A stretch of DNA of 64,000 nt from Elephas maximus indicus (Eukaryota; Chordata; Mammalia; Proboscidea; Elephantidae), in the NCBI RefSeq assembly GCF_024166365.1, contig NC_064843.1:57932532-57996531 (forward strand), in the 5' to 3' direction. This document shows positions 14,113 through 25,179 of the stretch, piece after piece; the first letter of the stretch is position 1, and the number at the start of each line of letters is the position of its first letter. The position numbers were made by a program, and so were the translations under genes. The notes under the pieces were generated by a model. That model did no database searches, was not told where the DNA came from, and was given only the letters and a program-made list of their open reading frames with translations.

Positions 14113-17068
14113 TACAAGGAGTATTCCAAAAAGGAAATCAAGAAAACAATACCATTTATAGTTCCCAAAAATACCTAGGAATTGACCTAACCAGGGATAT
14201 AAAAGACTTTTACAATGAAAATTACAAAATGCTACCACAAGGAACTAGAAGAGACCTGCATAAATGGAAGAACATTCCATGCTCGTGGTTTGGAAGACTT
14301 AATATAGTGAAAATGTCAGTACTATATAAGGCGATCTACAGATACAATGCAATCCCAATACAAATTCCAACAACCTTCTTTACTGAAATGGAAAAACTAA
14401 TGACCAACCTTATATGGAAAGGAAAGAGTGTCCAAATAGCCAAAGCACTATTGAAGACAAAGAACAAAGTGGGAGGCCTCTTACTCCCCAATATCAAAAT
14501 ATTCCACACAGCCACTGTAATCAAAACAGCCTAGTATTGGTTCAATGATAGACATATAGACTGGTGGAATAGAACTGAGACCCCAGAAGTAAATCTACCC
14601 ATTTATGAACAACTAATTTTCAACAAGAGTTCAAAATCCATTCAATAAGGAAGAAATAGTCTTTTTAATAAATGATGCTGGCAAAAGTGGATATCTACTT
14701 GCAGAAAAACTAACCAGGACCCATATCTCACACCATACACAAAACTAACTCAAAATGGATCAAAGAACCTAAATATTAAACCTAAAACTATAAAGTTCCT
14801 GGAAGAAAACTATTGGACCTAATTTTAAAAAATAGGCTAACAAACATAATTACAAATGCACAAATAGCAGAAGACAAATTAGATAAATGGGATCTCATAA
14901 AAATTAAATACTTATGCTCATCAAAAGAGTAATAAGACAACCTACAGACTGGGAAAAATCTTTGGAAACAACATATCCAATAAGGTTTTAATCTCTAAAA
15001 TATACAGAAAACTTCAACAACAAAAAGACAAACAACCCAATTAAAAAATGGGCAAAGGACTTGAACAGACACTTCACCAAAGAGGAAATTCAATCAACCA
15101 ACAAACACATGAAAAGATGTTCAAGATCATCAGTCATTAGAGAGATGCAAATTAAAACTACAATTAGATACCACCTCAGCCCAGCTAAAATGGCACTGAA
15201 TTTAAAAAAAAAAAAAAACTTTAACAAATGTTGGCAAGGATGTGGGGAGGTTGGAATCCTTATCCATTGCTTGTGGGATGTAAAATGGTACAACCACTAT
15301 GGAAAATGGTATGGCATTTCCTCAAAAAAATAGAACTACCTTTTGATCCAGCAATTCCACTCCTAGGTGTATACCCTAGAGACTTAATAGAAGTGACACA
15401 AACAGACATGTGCACAACTATGTTCATTGCAGCCTTATTCACAATAGCAAAAAAATGGAAACAGCTTAAGTGCCCTTCAGCAGATGAATGGATAAGCAAA
15501 ATGTGGTACACGCATACAGTGGAACACTCAGCAACCGTAAAGAACAACGATGAGTCCGTGAAATATATTATAACATGGATGTATCTGGAGGACATAATGC
15601 TAAGTGAAATAAGTCAATCACATAAGGACAAATACTGTATGATCCCACTTTTATAAGAACACAAGAATATATATATACACAGACCAGTGTTCACTGGTGG
15701 TTACCAGGGATGGGGGGCAAGAGGGTGGTTACTCCCTAGATTGTATATACTTGTTATTTTTGGTGATGGGGAAAGTAGCACAGAATGTGGGTGTAATGAG
15801 CACAGCTTGACCAAAGTAAACAATGCCACCAAGAAACACAAGAGAAAAGGCTGTTTGTGCTAAAGAATATGACGTATATAATTTAACAACAACAGGAACA
15901 ATAGCCACAAAACAAGTGTATGGTTACATATGTAGGTATACAGGCATTCATGTGTATGGGCAGGTACATTTGATTACAGTTGTGTGCACAGATAGAAGTA
16001 CCTCTACGTACATGTACATACAGATATATGTGTGCACGCATATATATTCATAGAGGACACAGTTACAGATACTTCACAGATATAACCAAATACCTTGTGA
16101 GAATGGTTTTCTGGGTTTGAAGGCTTAGGACCTTAGTCTCATGAGACAACTCAGTCAATTGGCATCACAGAGTTCACGTTCTGCATCCAAGTCAGGTGAG
16201 TTGTGTCTGGGTCTCAAAAGCTTGCAAGCTGCCATCTAAGATTTAACTATTGGTCTCTACTCATCAGGAACAAAAAGGGAGACAGGAAACCAAAGTCTCA
16301 GAGAAAAAAACTAGTCTACAGGAGTATTATATACTATGTGAGCCATGGCCTCATCTACCCTGAGACCAGAAGAACTAGATGGTGCCTGGCTACCACTACC
16401 AACCATTCTGATCAGGGCCACAAAGGATGGACCCTGAAAGAATGGGACAAAAACACAGGACAAAACCCAAATTCTTAAAAAGTCCAGACTTACTGAACCA
16501 GTTGAGACTAAAGGATTCCCTGAGGCTATCACCCTGAGATACCCTTTAAACCTTAAACCGGAACAACCCCCTGAGGTCACTTTTTATCGAAATACCAGAT
16601 TGTTGCACAAAATTAAGGGTCTTGTCTGTGAGTATGGTGTGCCATTAAGATTCCATCTATATGAGACCAAAAGGTCAACAATTACTCTAAGGCAAAGATG
16701 AGAAGGTAAGGGAGCAGGGAAACTAAAACCAAGAAAAAACAAACCCATTGCCGTCGAGTCGATTCCGACTCATAGCGACCCTATAGGACAGAATAGAACT
16801 GCCCCGTAGAGTTTCCAAGGCGTGCCTGATGGATTTGAACTGCCAACCTTTAGGTTAGCAGCCGTAGCACTTAACCACTATGCCACCAGGGTTTCCACAG
16901 GGGAGCTAGAGCACTGGAAATGGAACAGCGAGAACACAGTTAAAGAGAATATTGACTCACCATGAAAACTGTAACTAACATCACTGAATAAATTGTGTAG
17001 AAACTGTCAAATGGAAATCTAATTTGCTGGGTAAGCTTTTACCAAAAAACAATAAACTATTTTTTTTT
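14113..17068 (+). mobile_element. 5'-truncated L1, with an AfroSINE inserted
   Basis: Starts inside ORF2 (thumb region) and runs to the ORF2 stop near 15655 (final residues DKYCMIPLL). The 3' UTR follows, with an imperfect TGTATG/ACATAC-rich patch at about 15900-16045 and a terminal segment at 16900-17068. An AfroSINE in reverse orientation splits the 3' UTR at 16727-16896. ORF2 is broken by stops and frameshifts; the longest pieces are 14229-14534 and 15228-15656. Confidence 0.88.
16727..16896 (-). mobile_element. AfroSINE (short type)
   Basis: Read on the minus strand it has a tRNA-like head with A box and B box (GGTTGGCAGTTCAAATC-like), then the CTATAGGGTCGCTATGAGTC tail. It lies within the 3' UTR of the surrounding L1 and so inserted later. 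Imperfect flanking duplications are visible (cagggaaacta / caggggagcta). Confidence 0.9.
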
Positions 17069-17198
17069 TTAAATACGTAAAGTTAATACTGTGAGAAGGC
17101 AAAAAGAAAAAAGAAATAGTTTTCCATATTGCATGCAATGCACAGTTATTCTTTTTTAATTTCATTTCATTTCTTTAATGATAGTCCAATCCATTAAA

Positions 17199-17387
17199 TC
17201 AGCGGTTCTCAAACTTGGGTGTTCATTGGAATGGCCTGGGAAGTAGTAACAGTTTCTAGAGCCTGGTCTCCACTTCCAGAGATTCTGATGTAATTGGTCT
17301 GGGGTGTGGCCTAAGCAGTGAGATTTTAAATGTCCTCCTACTACCACCCAAAAATTTTGATGTGCAACCCAGGTAGAGAACCTCTAC
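17199..17387 (+). repeat. MER5A-like hAT DNA transposon fragment
   Basis: Runs from 'cggttctcaaacttgggtg' through 'gattctgatgtaattggtct' to 'caacccaggtagagaacc', with short inverted ends: the layout of a MER5-type non-autonomous element. Confidence 0.75.
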
Positions 17388-17896
17388 AATAAATTGATTT
17401 TCTGGCTCACAAATGGGTCATGATGTGTAGTTTTAAAAATACAGATACCGAGTAATATGATATACAAATTTCCCAAGACAGTAGCATTTGCAAGCAGATT
17501 CGTTTATTTACTGGACAGTGTGCCAAGATCTGTCCTGGGTACTGAGTACAGAAATGTGCTGAAGGTATTGTCTCTACCCCAAAAGAACTGGCAGCTTCAT
17601 GAGAGAGAGGGGTGTGTATCAAGGCTGTAGCAATGCAGTAGAATATCTGCTATAACCAAGGCATCAAGAAGCTACCACGGGATGTCTGGGAGTAGGCAAC
17701 ACCTGAGTACTCCAGGCTAAGTGAAGGTGTTCCAGATTGAGATGGAGAAGAGCATTCCAGACAGATGGAACAGCATTTGAGAATACCATAACTACATTTG
17801 TATGTTTGGGAGGATTATTTGGAAACTAAGTCCTCTCAAACATGCCACAGCTTCCATCTACCAAGCCATCTACTCAAATGGCACAACCCAAGTGTC

Positions 17897-18545
17897 TTAG
17901 GCTGGGTTCTCTACAGAAGCAAAACCAGTAATGCATATAAATATATAGAGAGAGATTTATATTAAGGAAACAGCTCACGTGATTGTAGGGGTTGGGACGT
18001 CCCAAGTCCTTGGATCAGGATAGAGTCCTTTCCAAATTCACGGAGCTGCAGAAGCTGGTGAACCAAAGATGAGCAGGTTGGAGAGTAGGGATCCCACTCA
18101 CAGATTGTAACAGTTGAGGAATCCCCAAGGTCAGCAGTCAAAACCGCAAGGCTTCTCCTGAATCACTTAGCTGCAGGGGCTGGTGAACCCAAGATAGGTA
18201 GGTTGGGGAGCAGAACTCTTGCTCGCAGGCCATGAAGATCAGTGAATCCCAAGATGGACAGGTAAGCTGCTAGCTCAAGTCCCAGAAACCAGAGGTCAGA
18301 CAAGAGACAGCTGCTGGATCCAAAACAAGCCAACAACCTTTGCAAGGCGAGCAGGAAGTAAGTAGGCAGAAGGCAGAGAGATGAAGGCTGAGGGGGCGGG
18401 GGCAGTAAGCCACCACAGGCTCCACCCCCGCTGGTACCACTCAGCAGATGCCATCATGGGGGTGATCACGTACCAAATCACAACATTATACAACTGCCAA
18501 AACACTGAGAATCCCAGCCGAGTTGAAACACAGTCTTAACCATCA
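17897..18545 (+). repeat. Unassigned interspersed repeat with internal 125-bp duplication
   Basis: Starts 'ttaggctgggttctctacag' and ends near 'gtcttaaccatcaca'. A segment beginning 'agctgcagaagctggtgaacc' near 18044 recurs near 18169 as 'agctgcaggggctggtgaacc', a period of 125 bp. The size and start would suit an LTR or DNA element, but I cannot place it. Confidence 0.5.
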
Positions 18546-18837
18546 CACGAAGTGTCATGATGGTTTTCTGAGATGATTTCAGTTGAGACAGAAACATGTC
18601 ATTTAAAAACTTGGGATCACAAAATGAGGAAGCTATTCCTCTCAATTCTCTTTCTCCATTTGGTGCCTGCATGTTTTTAACACCGCTCTACCACTTGCTG
18701 ATCCTCCTTTTTAACAAAGAGCAAATGGGTCTCAGGCTAAGAACCCTTGGCACACAAGAGTATCTAACTTGAAGTTTAAAAAGCATCAATTTATTTATAT
18801 TTATTTTTATTCTTTATATTAATATTGGTTCCACGTT

Positions 18838-19560
18838 TATACCAGTAAAATAGTTTTCTTTTTTAACTTTTTATATATATCAAACATACAAAGAAAGTGA
18901 ATCGTAAGAGTTCAGAGCTCAGCTCTATTAATTTTCACAAAAGGAACACACACATCCGTCACCCAGATCAAGAAATAGCACCCCCACCACCTAGAAGTCA
19001 CTTTGGGTCCCCTTGCAATCATCACCCTACAAGGCTGACCACTAACCTGATTCTAACAGTACAGCTTAGTTTTACCTGTTTTCACAAATAGAATCATACA
19101 GCATGTTCTCTTTTGCGTCTGACTTCTTTAAGTCAACTTGTTTGTGAGATTCATTTGTCCATATTATTTCGAGTAGCTGTAGTTCATTCATTCTCATTGC
19201 TGTATAGTATTCCATTCTATAATTACATCTCAACTGGTTTATTCATTCTATTGTAGATGTGCATTTGGAAGCTTTGCAGTTTGGGGCTATGAACATTCTA
19301 GTATGTGTCTTTGGTGGCTATATATATACACATTTTTGTTGGGTACATATCTAGGAATGGAATTTCTGGGCCATAGCTTATGCAATATGAACAACCTTAG
19401 AAGATTCTAAGTTATCCAAAGTAGTTATCCAAAGTAATTGCAATAATCTGCACTCCTACCAGCAATGTGGGTAAGTTCCAGTTGCTCCAACATCTTTGTC
19501 AACGCTTGGTATTGTCAATCTTTTCCAATTTGGCCATTCCAGTGGGCTCATTAGAATTCT
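18838..19560 (-). mobile_element. Old L1 3' end fragment
   Basis: Plus-strand phrases such as 'gaatcatacagcatgttctc', 'gtatagtattccattctat' and 'tatctaggaatggaatttct' are the reverse complement of an old mammalian L1 3' region. Strongly diverged. Confidence 0.75.
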
Positions 19561-19721
19561 CTTTTGAAATAAATTTATTTAAATAAGAAAGGCAAGAAGA
19601 TGGTTTTTATTGACATACATAATGGTTATTAATAGTACACAGAACCCTCTCTTGACTTGGGGGTTCACAGATGTTCTAAAGTCTTACGAGAAGCCTATAT
19701 TACTTATCTTAGTCACCGTAT

Positions 19722-19800
19722 CTCTCTTCCTTTCTCTCCCTCTCACCCTCTCCCTTGCCCTTGCTCTCTTGCTCTCTCATCATCTGCCTCCAATACCCAG
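19722..19800 (+). promoter_or_regulatory. PCSK2: Long polypyrimidine tract and acceptor of PCSK2 exon 11
   Basis: Almost 60 bases of nearly pure C/T (19722-19780), then 'ctgcctccaatacccag' with the AG at 19799-19800. It is an unusually long pyrimidine tract for a 3' splice site. Confidence 0.85.
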
Positions 19801-20028
19801 CCTGGCTCTGACCTGGCGAGACATGCAGCATCTCACTGTGCTCACCTCCAAGCGGAACCAGCTTCACGACGAGGTCCATCAGTGGCGGCGGAATGGGGTC
19901 GGCCTGGAGTTTAATCACCTCTTTGGCTACGGGGTCCTTGACGCAGGCTCGATGGTGAAAATGGCTAAAGACTGGAAAACCGTGCCCGAGCGATTTCACT
20001 GCGTGGGCGGCTCCATGCAGGACCCTGA
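19801..20028 (+). CDS. PCSK2: PCSK2 exon 11: end of catalytic domain and start of P domain
   Basis: This 228-nt exon completes the split Asn codon (AA+C, residue 401) and ends two bases into a Glu codon (GA, donor GTAAGT at 20029), completed by G at 41083. It encodes residues 402-476, opening LALTWRDMQHLTVLTSK and including NHLFGYGVLDAG, the conserved segment that ends the subtilase fold. The last stretch (VPERFHCVGG) leads into the P (Homo B) domain, which all proprotein convertases need for folding and calcium/pH dependence. Against my memory of human PC2 there are three substitutions (G to A near the start, A to S in VLDAGS, V to M near the end), so it is strongly constrained. The frame is open throughout and both splice sites are canonical. 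Confidence 0.97.
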
Positions 20029-20451
20029 GTAAGTGAGGGTGGCAGTTCTGCTGCTGCTTGTGGAGAATGTCCCAGAGATGGCACCATGGCATTGGCAACA
20101 ATATCAAATTTGTGTTCTATGTTGAAATGCCTAGATTTGATGCAGGGACAGCCAGCTTCTAGGCAGAGCTGTAGAGCTGCACAACCTCAGGGGTGCCATT
20201 AACATAAAATATAATTGTGTAACTCAGAACCCCTGCTTTTTGGTGTGAGCCCTAACTACTTCAGCAGCTTATGCCATTTTTTCTTTGTAGGCTCACAAAT
20301 CTGGGTGTAAGCAGCACCCAGATCAATAAACAGAACATGACCAATATTGTAGAAGGCTCCTTTGTGCCCCCTTCCAGTCATCATCTCCCCAAGGCTAACC
20401 ACTATTCTTACTTCTAACTCCATACATTAGTTTGCCTGTTTTATACTTAAT

Positions 20452-20634
20452 ATGAGTCCTTGGGTGGTGCAAATGGCTAATGAACTCTGCTGCTAACTGA
20501 AAGGCTGGTGATTGAAATCCACCCAGAGGCACCTCAGAAGAAAGGTCTTGCGATCTACTTCCAAAACATCAGCCGTTGAAAACCCTATGGACCAGAGTTC
20601 TACTTTGACTCACATGGGTCAACTGGTGGTAAAA
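20452..20634 (+). mobile_element. AfroSINE (long type)
   Basis: Head 'gagtccttgggtggtgcaaa', middle 'cacctcagaagaaaggtctt', tail 'tcacatgggtcaactgg'. Flanked by similar 'ttaatat' ends. Lies inside an old L1. Confidence 0.88.
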
Positions 20635-20712
20635 TTTAATATAAATTGAATCATACAGTATGTTCTCTCTTATGTCTAGATTCTTTTGTTCAGAATTGTG
20701 AGATTTGACCAT

Positions 20713-21209
20713 TGTCTTAGTCATCTAGTGCTGCTATAACAGAATACCACAAGTAGATGACTTTAACAAAGAGAAGTTTATTTCCTCACAGTAAAGTAGG
20801 CTAAAAGTCCAAATTCAGGGCATCAACTCCAGGGCTAGGCCTTCTCTCTCTATTGGCCTTCTCATCAATCTTCTCCCAGACTAGGAGCTTCTCCACGCAG
20901 GGACCCTGGGCTGGAAGGACGTTCTCTGCTCCTGGCATTGCTTTCTAGGTGGTATGAGGTCCCCCCTCTGCTCGCTTCCCTTTCCTTTTTATCTCTTCAG
21001 AGATAAAAGGTGGTGCAGGCCACGCCCCCAGGGAAACTCCCTTTACATTGGATCAGGGATATGACCTGGGTAAGGATGCTACGATCTCATCCTAATCCTC
21101 TTTAACATAAAATTACAATCACAAAATGGAGAACAATCACACAATACTGGGAATCATGACCTAACCAAATTGACACATATTTTGGGGGGACACAATTCAA
21201 TCCACGACA
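20713..21209 (-). mobile_element. MaLR-like solitary LTR, 497 bp, with target-site duplication
   Basis: Plus-strand ends are TG (20713) and CA (21208-21209). The 5-bp duplication ACCAT flanks it at 20708-20712 and 21210-21214. It shares ends and body with the LTRs at 35739 and 47178. An ancient retrovirus-like LTR with no coding part. The MaLR assignment is by resemblance. Confidence 0.8.
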
Positions 21210-21544
21210 ACCATGTTGTAGCATGTACTTGTAGTTTGTTTATTCTCACAGTTTGTTTATTCTCAGTGCTGAATAGTGTTCAATTATGTGACGATAACAC
21301 AATTTATTTATTCATTATACTTGTGGGCCAGGGTAAGGGATTGATTTTTATCAGAGTGAGGTCACTTGCCATTTGGAGGGATTCGAGCAAAGAGTTCCCC
21401 ATACAGAAGCCATGGGCCTGGTCTAGTGTACCTATTCCCCTTCCAGCTTCCCTATCATGGCAAAAGGATTTGGCCAATAAAGATACCTCTTTGTTTAATT
21501 TCTCTCTATCTTCATTGATCCATCAGTAAAATGGAAATAGCAAT

Positions 21545-21960
21545 TTTTATCATTATTATTTTTAATTGAGGTATTATTTACATACAACAAAATGCATAAA
21601 ATTTGTGTGTTATTTGAGCTTTGATAATGTGTATACCAAGATGACCACCACCCAATCAAGAGATGGAGCATTGCCGTACCCCCGCAAAGTTTCTTCATGT
21701 CTCCTTCTAGTTAATCCCCACACCCCATGTATAACCCCTGTTCATTCCTATCACCACAGATTAGTCTTACTGGCTCTTGGACTTTGTCTAAATAGAATCA
21801 CATGGTTTGTACACTTTTGTGGCCAGTTTCTTTTACTCTACATCATGTTTGTGAGATTTATCCAAGTTATCACGTGTAGTAGTAGTGTGTTCATTCTCGT
21901 TGCTGTGTAGCATTTCATTGTGAGAATACAACTCTGTGGTCTCTGTCATTTAAATGATGG
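21545..21960 (-). mobile_element. Old L1 3' fragment
   Basis: Phrases such as 'attgaggtattatttacata' and 'aatagaatcacatggtttgt' match old L1 3' sequence read in reverse. Confidence 0.6.
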
Positions 21961-21988
21961 TAAAATATGCCACCTATCCCCCTTACAG

Positions 21989-22092
21989 GAGGAGCCTTGC
22001 TAGCACAGTGGTTGAGAGCTATGGCTGCTAACCAAATGGTTGGCAGTTCTAATCTGCCAGCCGCGCCTTGGAAACCCTATGGGGCAGTTCTA
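21989..22092 (+). mobile_element. AfroSINE (short type), 3' truncated
   Basis: Head 'aggagccttgctagcacagt', B-box-like 'ggttggcagttctaatctg', then 'ccttggaaaccctatggggc' and 'agttcta'. It stops abruptly where a tRNA-Val sequence begins, and the normal tail is missing. Confidence 0.85.
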
Positions 22093-22147
22093 TTATCACG
22101 TTCGCCTAACACACGAAAGGTCCCTGGTTCGAAACCAGGCAGAAACA
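22093..22147 (+). pseudogene. tRNA-Val(AAC)-like 3' fragment (55 nt) between two SINEs
   Basis: The 55 bases TTATCACGTTCGCCTAACAC... to ...GCAGAAACA match, from memory, the last three quarters of mammalian tRNA-Val with anticodon AAC. The anticodon arm and T arm (CCTGG TTCGAAA CCAGG, fully paired) and the 3' acceptor strand are present. The 5' acceptor strand and most of the D arm are missing, so it cannot give a functional tRNA. It joins a truncated SINE on its left and a complete SINE on its right. Confidence 0.85.
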
Positions 22148-22149
22148 TC

Positions 22150-22330
22150 TTTGGAAACCCTGGTGCCGTAGTGGTTAAGTGCTACAGCTCTTAACCAAGA
22201 GGTCGGCAGTTCGAATCTGCCAGGCACTCCTTGGAAACTCTATGGGGCAGTTCTACTCTGTCCTATAGATAGGGTCACTATGAGTCGGAATCGACTCAAC
22301 AGCAGTGGGTTTGGCTTTTTGGGTTTTTTA
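22150..22330 (+). mobile_element. AfroSINE (short type), complete
   Basis: Head 'ggaaaccctggtgccgtagt', B box 'ggtcggcagttcgaatc', then the tail 'gggtcactatgagtcggaat' and a T/G-rich end. One of the best-preserved copies. Confidence 0.92.
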
Positions 22331-23285
22331 ATCCCCCTTAACCACCTCCACCATGGCCTATTTCTGTCAATCATCTGAGTTTGGCCAGAGTCAGACACCT
22401 CTCAGGCTATATTCTCTCTTCCCTTCCCCTTTGGTCCTGTGTTCTCTGCAGCTTTTGTAGTCAGTTATCCAGACCTGGATTCACATCTTGACGTCACCAG
22501 CTTGGACAAGACTTTCGACTACTCTGACCCCCTAGCAGTTCCCAACCTTTTATTTGTACCATGATCCCCTTTGGTAGTCTGGTGTAGACTATGGACGCCT
22601 TCTCAGTATAATGTTTTTAAATGCATTAGATAAAATACATAGGATTACAAAGGAAGCCAATTATATTGAAAACCAGTTATAAAAATGTTTTAAAAAAACA
22701 AATTTAGTAACATATTAAATTAAAAAAAACTCTAGTGGTAAGTCTAATGGCAACAATAATTTCAAAATAGTGTAATGATCAAAATGTTATTTCAAGATAG
22801 CTGCAATGCTGTGATGGAATGTGGAAATATCTGAGCTTTTGGCTACAAAGTGTGAGGAAGTGCTAATAACAGTCTGCTGTATTCCCTGCTTTCATGATCG
22901 AAGGAGGGGCTAAATTTCAGTTATAGGTTAGTGCAATTAAGATGTCAAGTTTTTTCCATCTAAATTCTTAGACCCCCAGAATTCTGTCCATGGGTGCCTT
23001 AAGGATCACAAAATAAGAGCCTCATCTCTTTCATCACCAGTGAGATGGAGCTGTTATCTCCTTCTTCATCAGGTGCTGGGAGACTTTAACAAGACAAGTG
23101 AAAAACTAGCACAGAGTAGGCACTCAATAAATGTCACTTCCCCCTTTTCCCCTCATCCATGACTTTAGACACTTCTAACTCACACTGTGGAGAAAAGAAA
23201 GATAACAGTCTCCTAGAATTTTGAATGCAATAATTGTCTGATTCTTATGTGAATTCTGGATTGTATATCCCCGTGGCCTAAAGTC

Positions 23286-23570
23286 ACAGAGGTGAGCATC
23301 CCCCTGTGGCTGAGCCTCCCTCCCCCATGGATAAGCATCCCCTCCAGGTAACCATCCTCCCAAGGCCGAGCATCTCGGCCAAGAATAAGCACCATCACAT
23401 CCCCCAGCAAGCATTCCACCATAGCTGAGCATTTTCCCATGGGTGAGATTCCCCCATGGACGAGCATTCCCCCATGAACAATCATCTCCCATGTACAAGC
23501 ATCCCCCCATTGGTGAGGGCCCCCAGTGGACGAGGGCCCCCCATGGATAAGAGCCCCTCCTCGAGGCAAG
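23286..23570. repeat. Degenerate minisatellite, unit about 18-21 bp
   Basis: Repeats of roughly 'gagcattcccccatggac' occur about a dozen times with many changes (for example near 23430, 23462, 23505 and 23545). Stop codons are scarce on the minus strand, which explains two long overlapping open frames (23213-23824 and 23175-23669) rich in HGG and PWG. I regard these as non-coding. Confidence 0.75.
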
Positions 23571-24094
23571 TGTCCTTGTGCACTGGATGCCTCCTGATAT
23601 GAGGCACCAATGGGACCACTGCAGAGCAGAGAGCATATTTCCCTGGACAGGACAGGCCCAGGATCCCATAAGGCATGGCTCCAGTCAGGCCTACGTGGGA
23701 AAGAAAAGCTCAGCCCCAGCCCTATCGTAATCTCAGAAAACAGAACTGCGCAGGTCCTGCATGATGGTATAAATGTCCTACAATAAAAATAGCTGCTCTG
23801 CAGAGGTCCTGAAAGTTTTCCCAAGCTGCCACGTACTTACATCATGTCTGTTGCTCCTTGTACCCACTGCTGGTAAGATAGGCTTCACGGGGCCCAACAA
23901 GTCCATTGACTCAGCCAAGGTCACAGAGTCTGTATCCGTAAGTGAAGGGAGGAACTGACTTTGGTTGGGCACCTACTGTGTTGCACACTTTCCAGAAGAA
24001 TGAGCTCCACTTAACCTTGTATACACTCACACCATCAGGGTGATGAATACTTCGAAGCATTAACGACAAATTGGTTTTATGTTATGCCTCAGGG

Positions 24095-24545
24095 TGAAGC
24101 ACCTACTATGCGCCCAGCATGTGCTAGACCTTTTGCAAACACTGTGTTTTCCTTCTCTTGCTACCGTACATGTTATCATTCTGATGGAGAATTTGAGTTA
24201 AAATAACCGGTTGTAGTCGAGCTGATTCTGACTCATGGTGACTCCATGTGTGGCAGAGTAGAACTGTGCTTCATAGGGTTTTCAATGGCTAATTTTGTGG
24301 AAGTAGATTGCCAGGACTTCCTTCCAAGGCATATCTGGGTGGACTCGAACCTCCAACCTTTCGGTTAGCAGCCGAGCATGTTAACCATTTGCTCCACCCA
24401 GGGGCTCATTTTACAAGAGCTATGTGCTGTCATTGTTATTTTTTATAGGTGGTAAAGCTGAGATGCAGAGAGGATAAGAAACGTGCTCAAGGTCACAAAA
24501 GGCTAACAGGACCTGAAGCAAGGCTAATCTGAATCCAAATCCCAG
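24095..24545 (+). repeat. MIR element split by an AfroSINE
   Basis: The left half ('cacctactatgcgcccagca', 'tgtgctagacc') and right half ('gctgagatgcagagaggat', 'gctcaaggtcacaaaaggct') form one MIR, separated by the SINE at 24196-24406. Confidence 0.75.
24196..24406 (-). mobile_element. AfroSINE (long type)
   Basis: On the plus strand it reads tail first ('gctgattctgactcatggtg'), then 'gaactgtgcttcatagggtt' and 'tccttccaaggcatatctgg', ending with the head 'ttgctccacccaggggctc'. Confidence 0.9.
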
Positions 24546-24635
24546 GCTTTTTATACTACCCAACATTGACTTTCATGAGCTCCAGCTGTGCAGTCAGGCC
24601 CTACACCATGCCCACTGCACACTTAGGCCCTTGTA

Positions 24636-24760
24636 TAAGCTCAGTAGGGTCATTACGAAGGAGGAGAAAAGGCTTGGGGAGGCTAAGGACACACCCAAGT
24701 TCACACAGCTGCTTAGTGGCTGAACCAGGATTTGAACCCCGGCACTGTGACTACAGAACC
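24636..24760 (+). repeat. MIR fragment
   Basis: 'cacccaagttcacacagctg' then 'gtggctgaaccaggatttga' is the conserved MIR core. Confidence 0.7.
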
Positions 24761-25179
24761 CACCCCTCTGAGGGCTTCTCATTGTACTTCTGTGACTCTC
24801 TGTTGGAAGGCGCAAAGCTCAGGAATATCAGAAGGGCCTGGGAGGAGGCCTTCTCTAACACACATTCCCCAGGAACTCTGAAACACGTATCTAGGGGTGG
24901 GTCTCCCTCCCCGAACTTCATAGCTCATAGCTGCCATTCCAGAGGCCCTGTCACCAGCAGGGGTCTAGACTCTCCTTTGGGAGTGACTGAACAGAGACAA
25001 GCCTGGGAACCACTGTCCAAATGGGGAATTTAAAGCTAACCCCTACTCATCATAACTAACTTTACCCAAAATAAACATCGAATGGGTATTGACAACCGGC
25101 TTTCCCTTGTCAGAATTCATAATTTTTTCTGAGTGATTTGGAAGGGCTTGGAGACTTCCTCTAATGGCGGAAATGTTCT

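Larger units (their letters stand above)
8260..19800 (+). other. PCSK2: PCSK2 intron 10
   Basis: An 11.5-kb intron. It holds ancient fragments (MIR, L2, MER5-like), a 5'-truncated L1 at 14113-17068, an unassigned repeat at 17897-18545 and an old L1 3' end at 18838-19560. The stretches 8260-9220, 10700-12080, 12980-14110 and 17400-17890 look like ordinary single-copy intron. Open frames here lack splice or family support. Confidence 0.85.
20285..21320 (-). mobile_element. Old L1 fragment split by a SINE and an LTR
   Basis: Three pieces of one old L1 3' region (20285-20451, 20636-20712, 21215-21320) read in order around two later insertions. Shared phrases with 18838-19560 ('gaatcatacagtatgttctc') support the assignment. 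Confidence 0.7.

Noticed and set aside
19610-20032. Reading PCSK2 exon 11 as a 140-residue gene starting at 19610
   Set aside because: The part before 19801 is a pyrimidine tract and an intron. The true coding part is 19801-20028, with canonical splice sites and matching phases.
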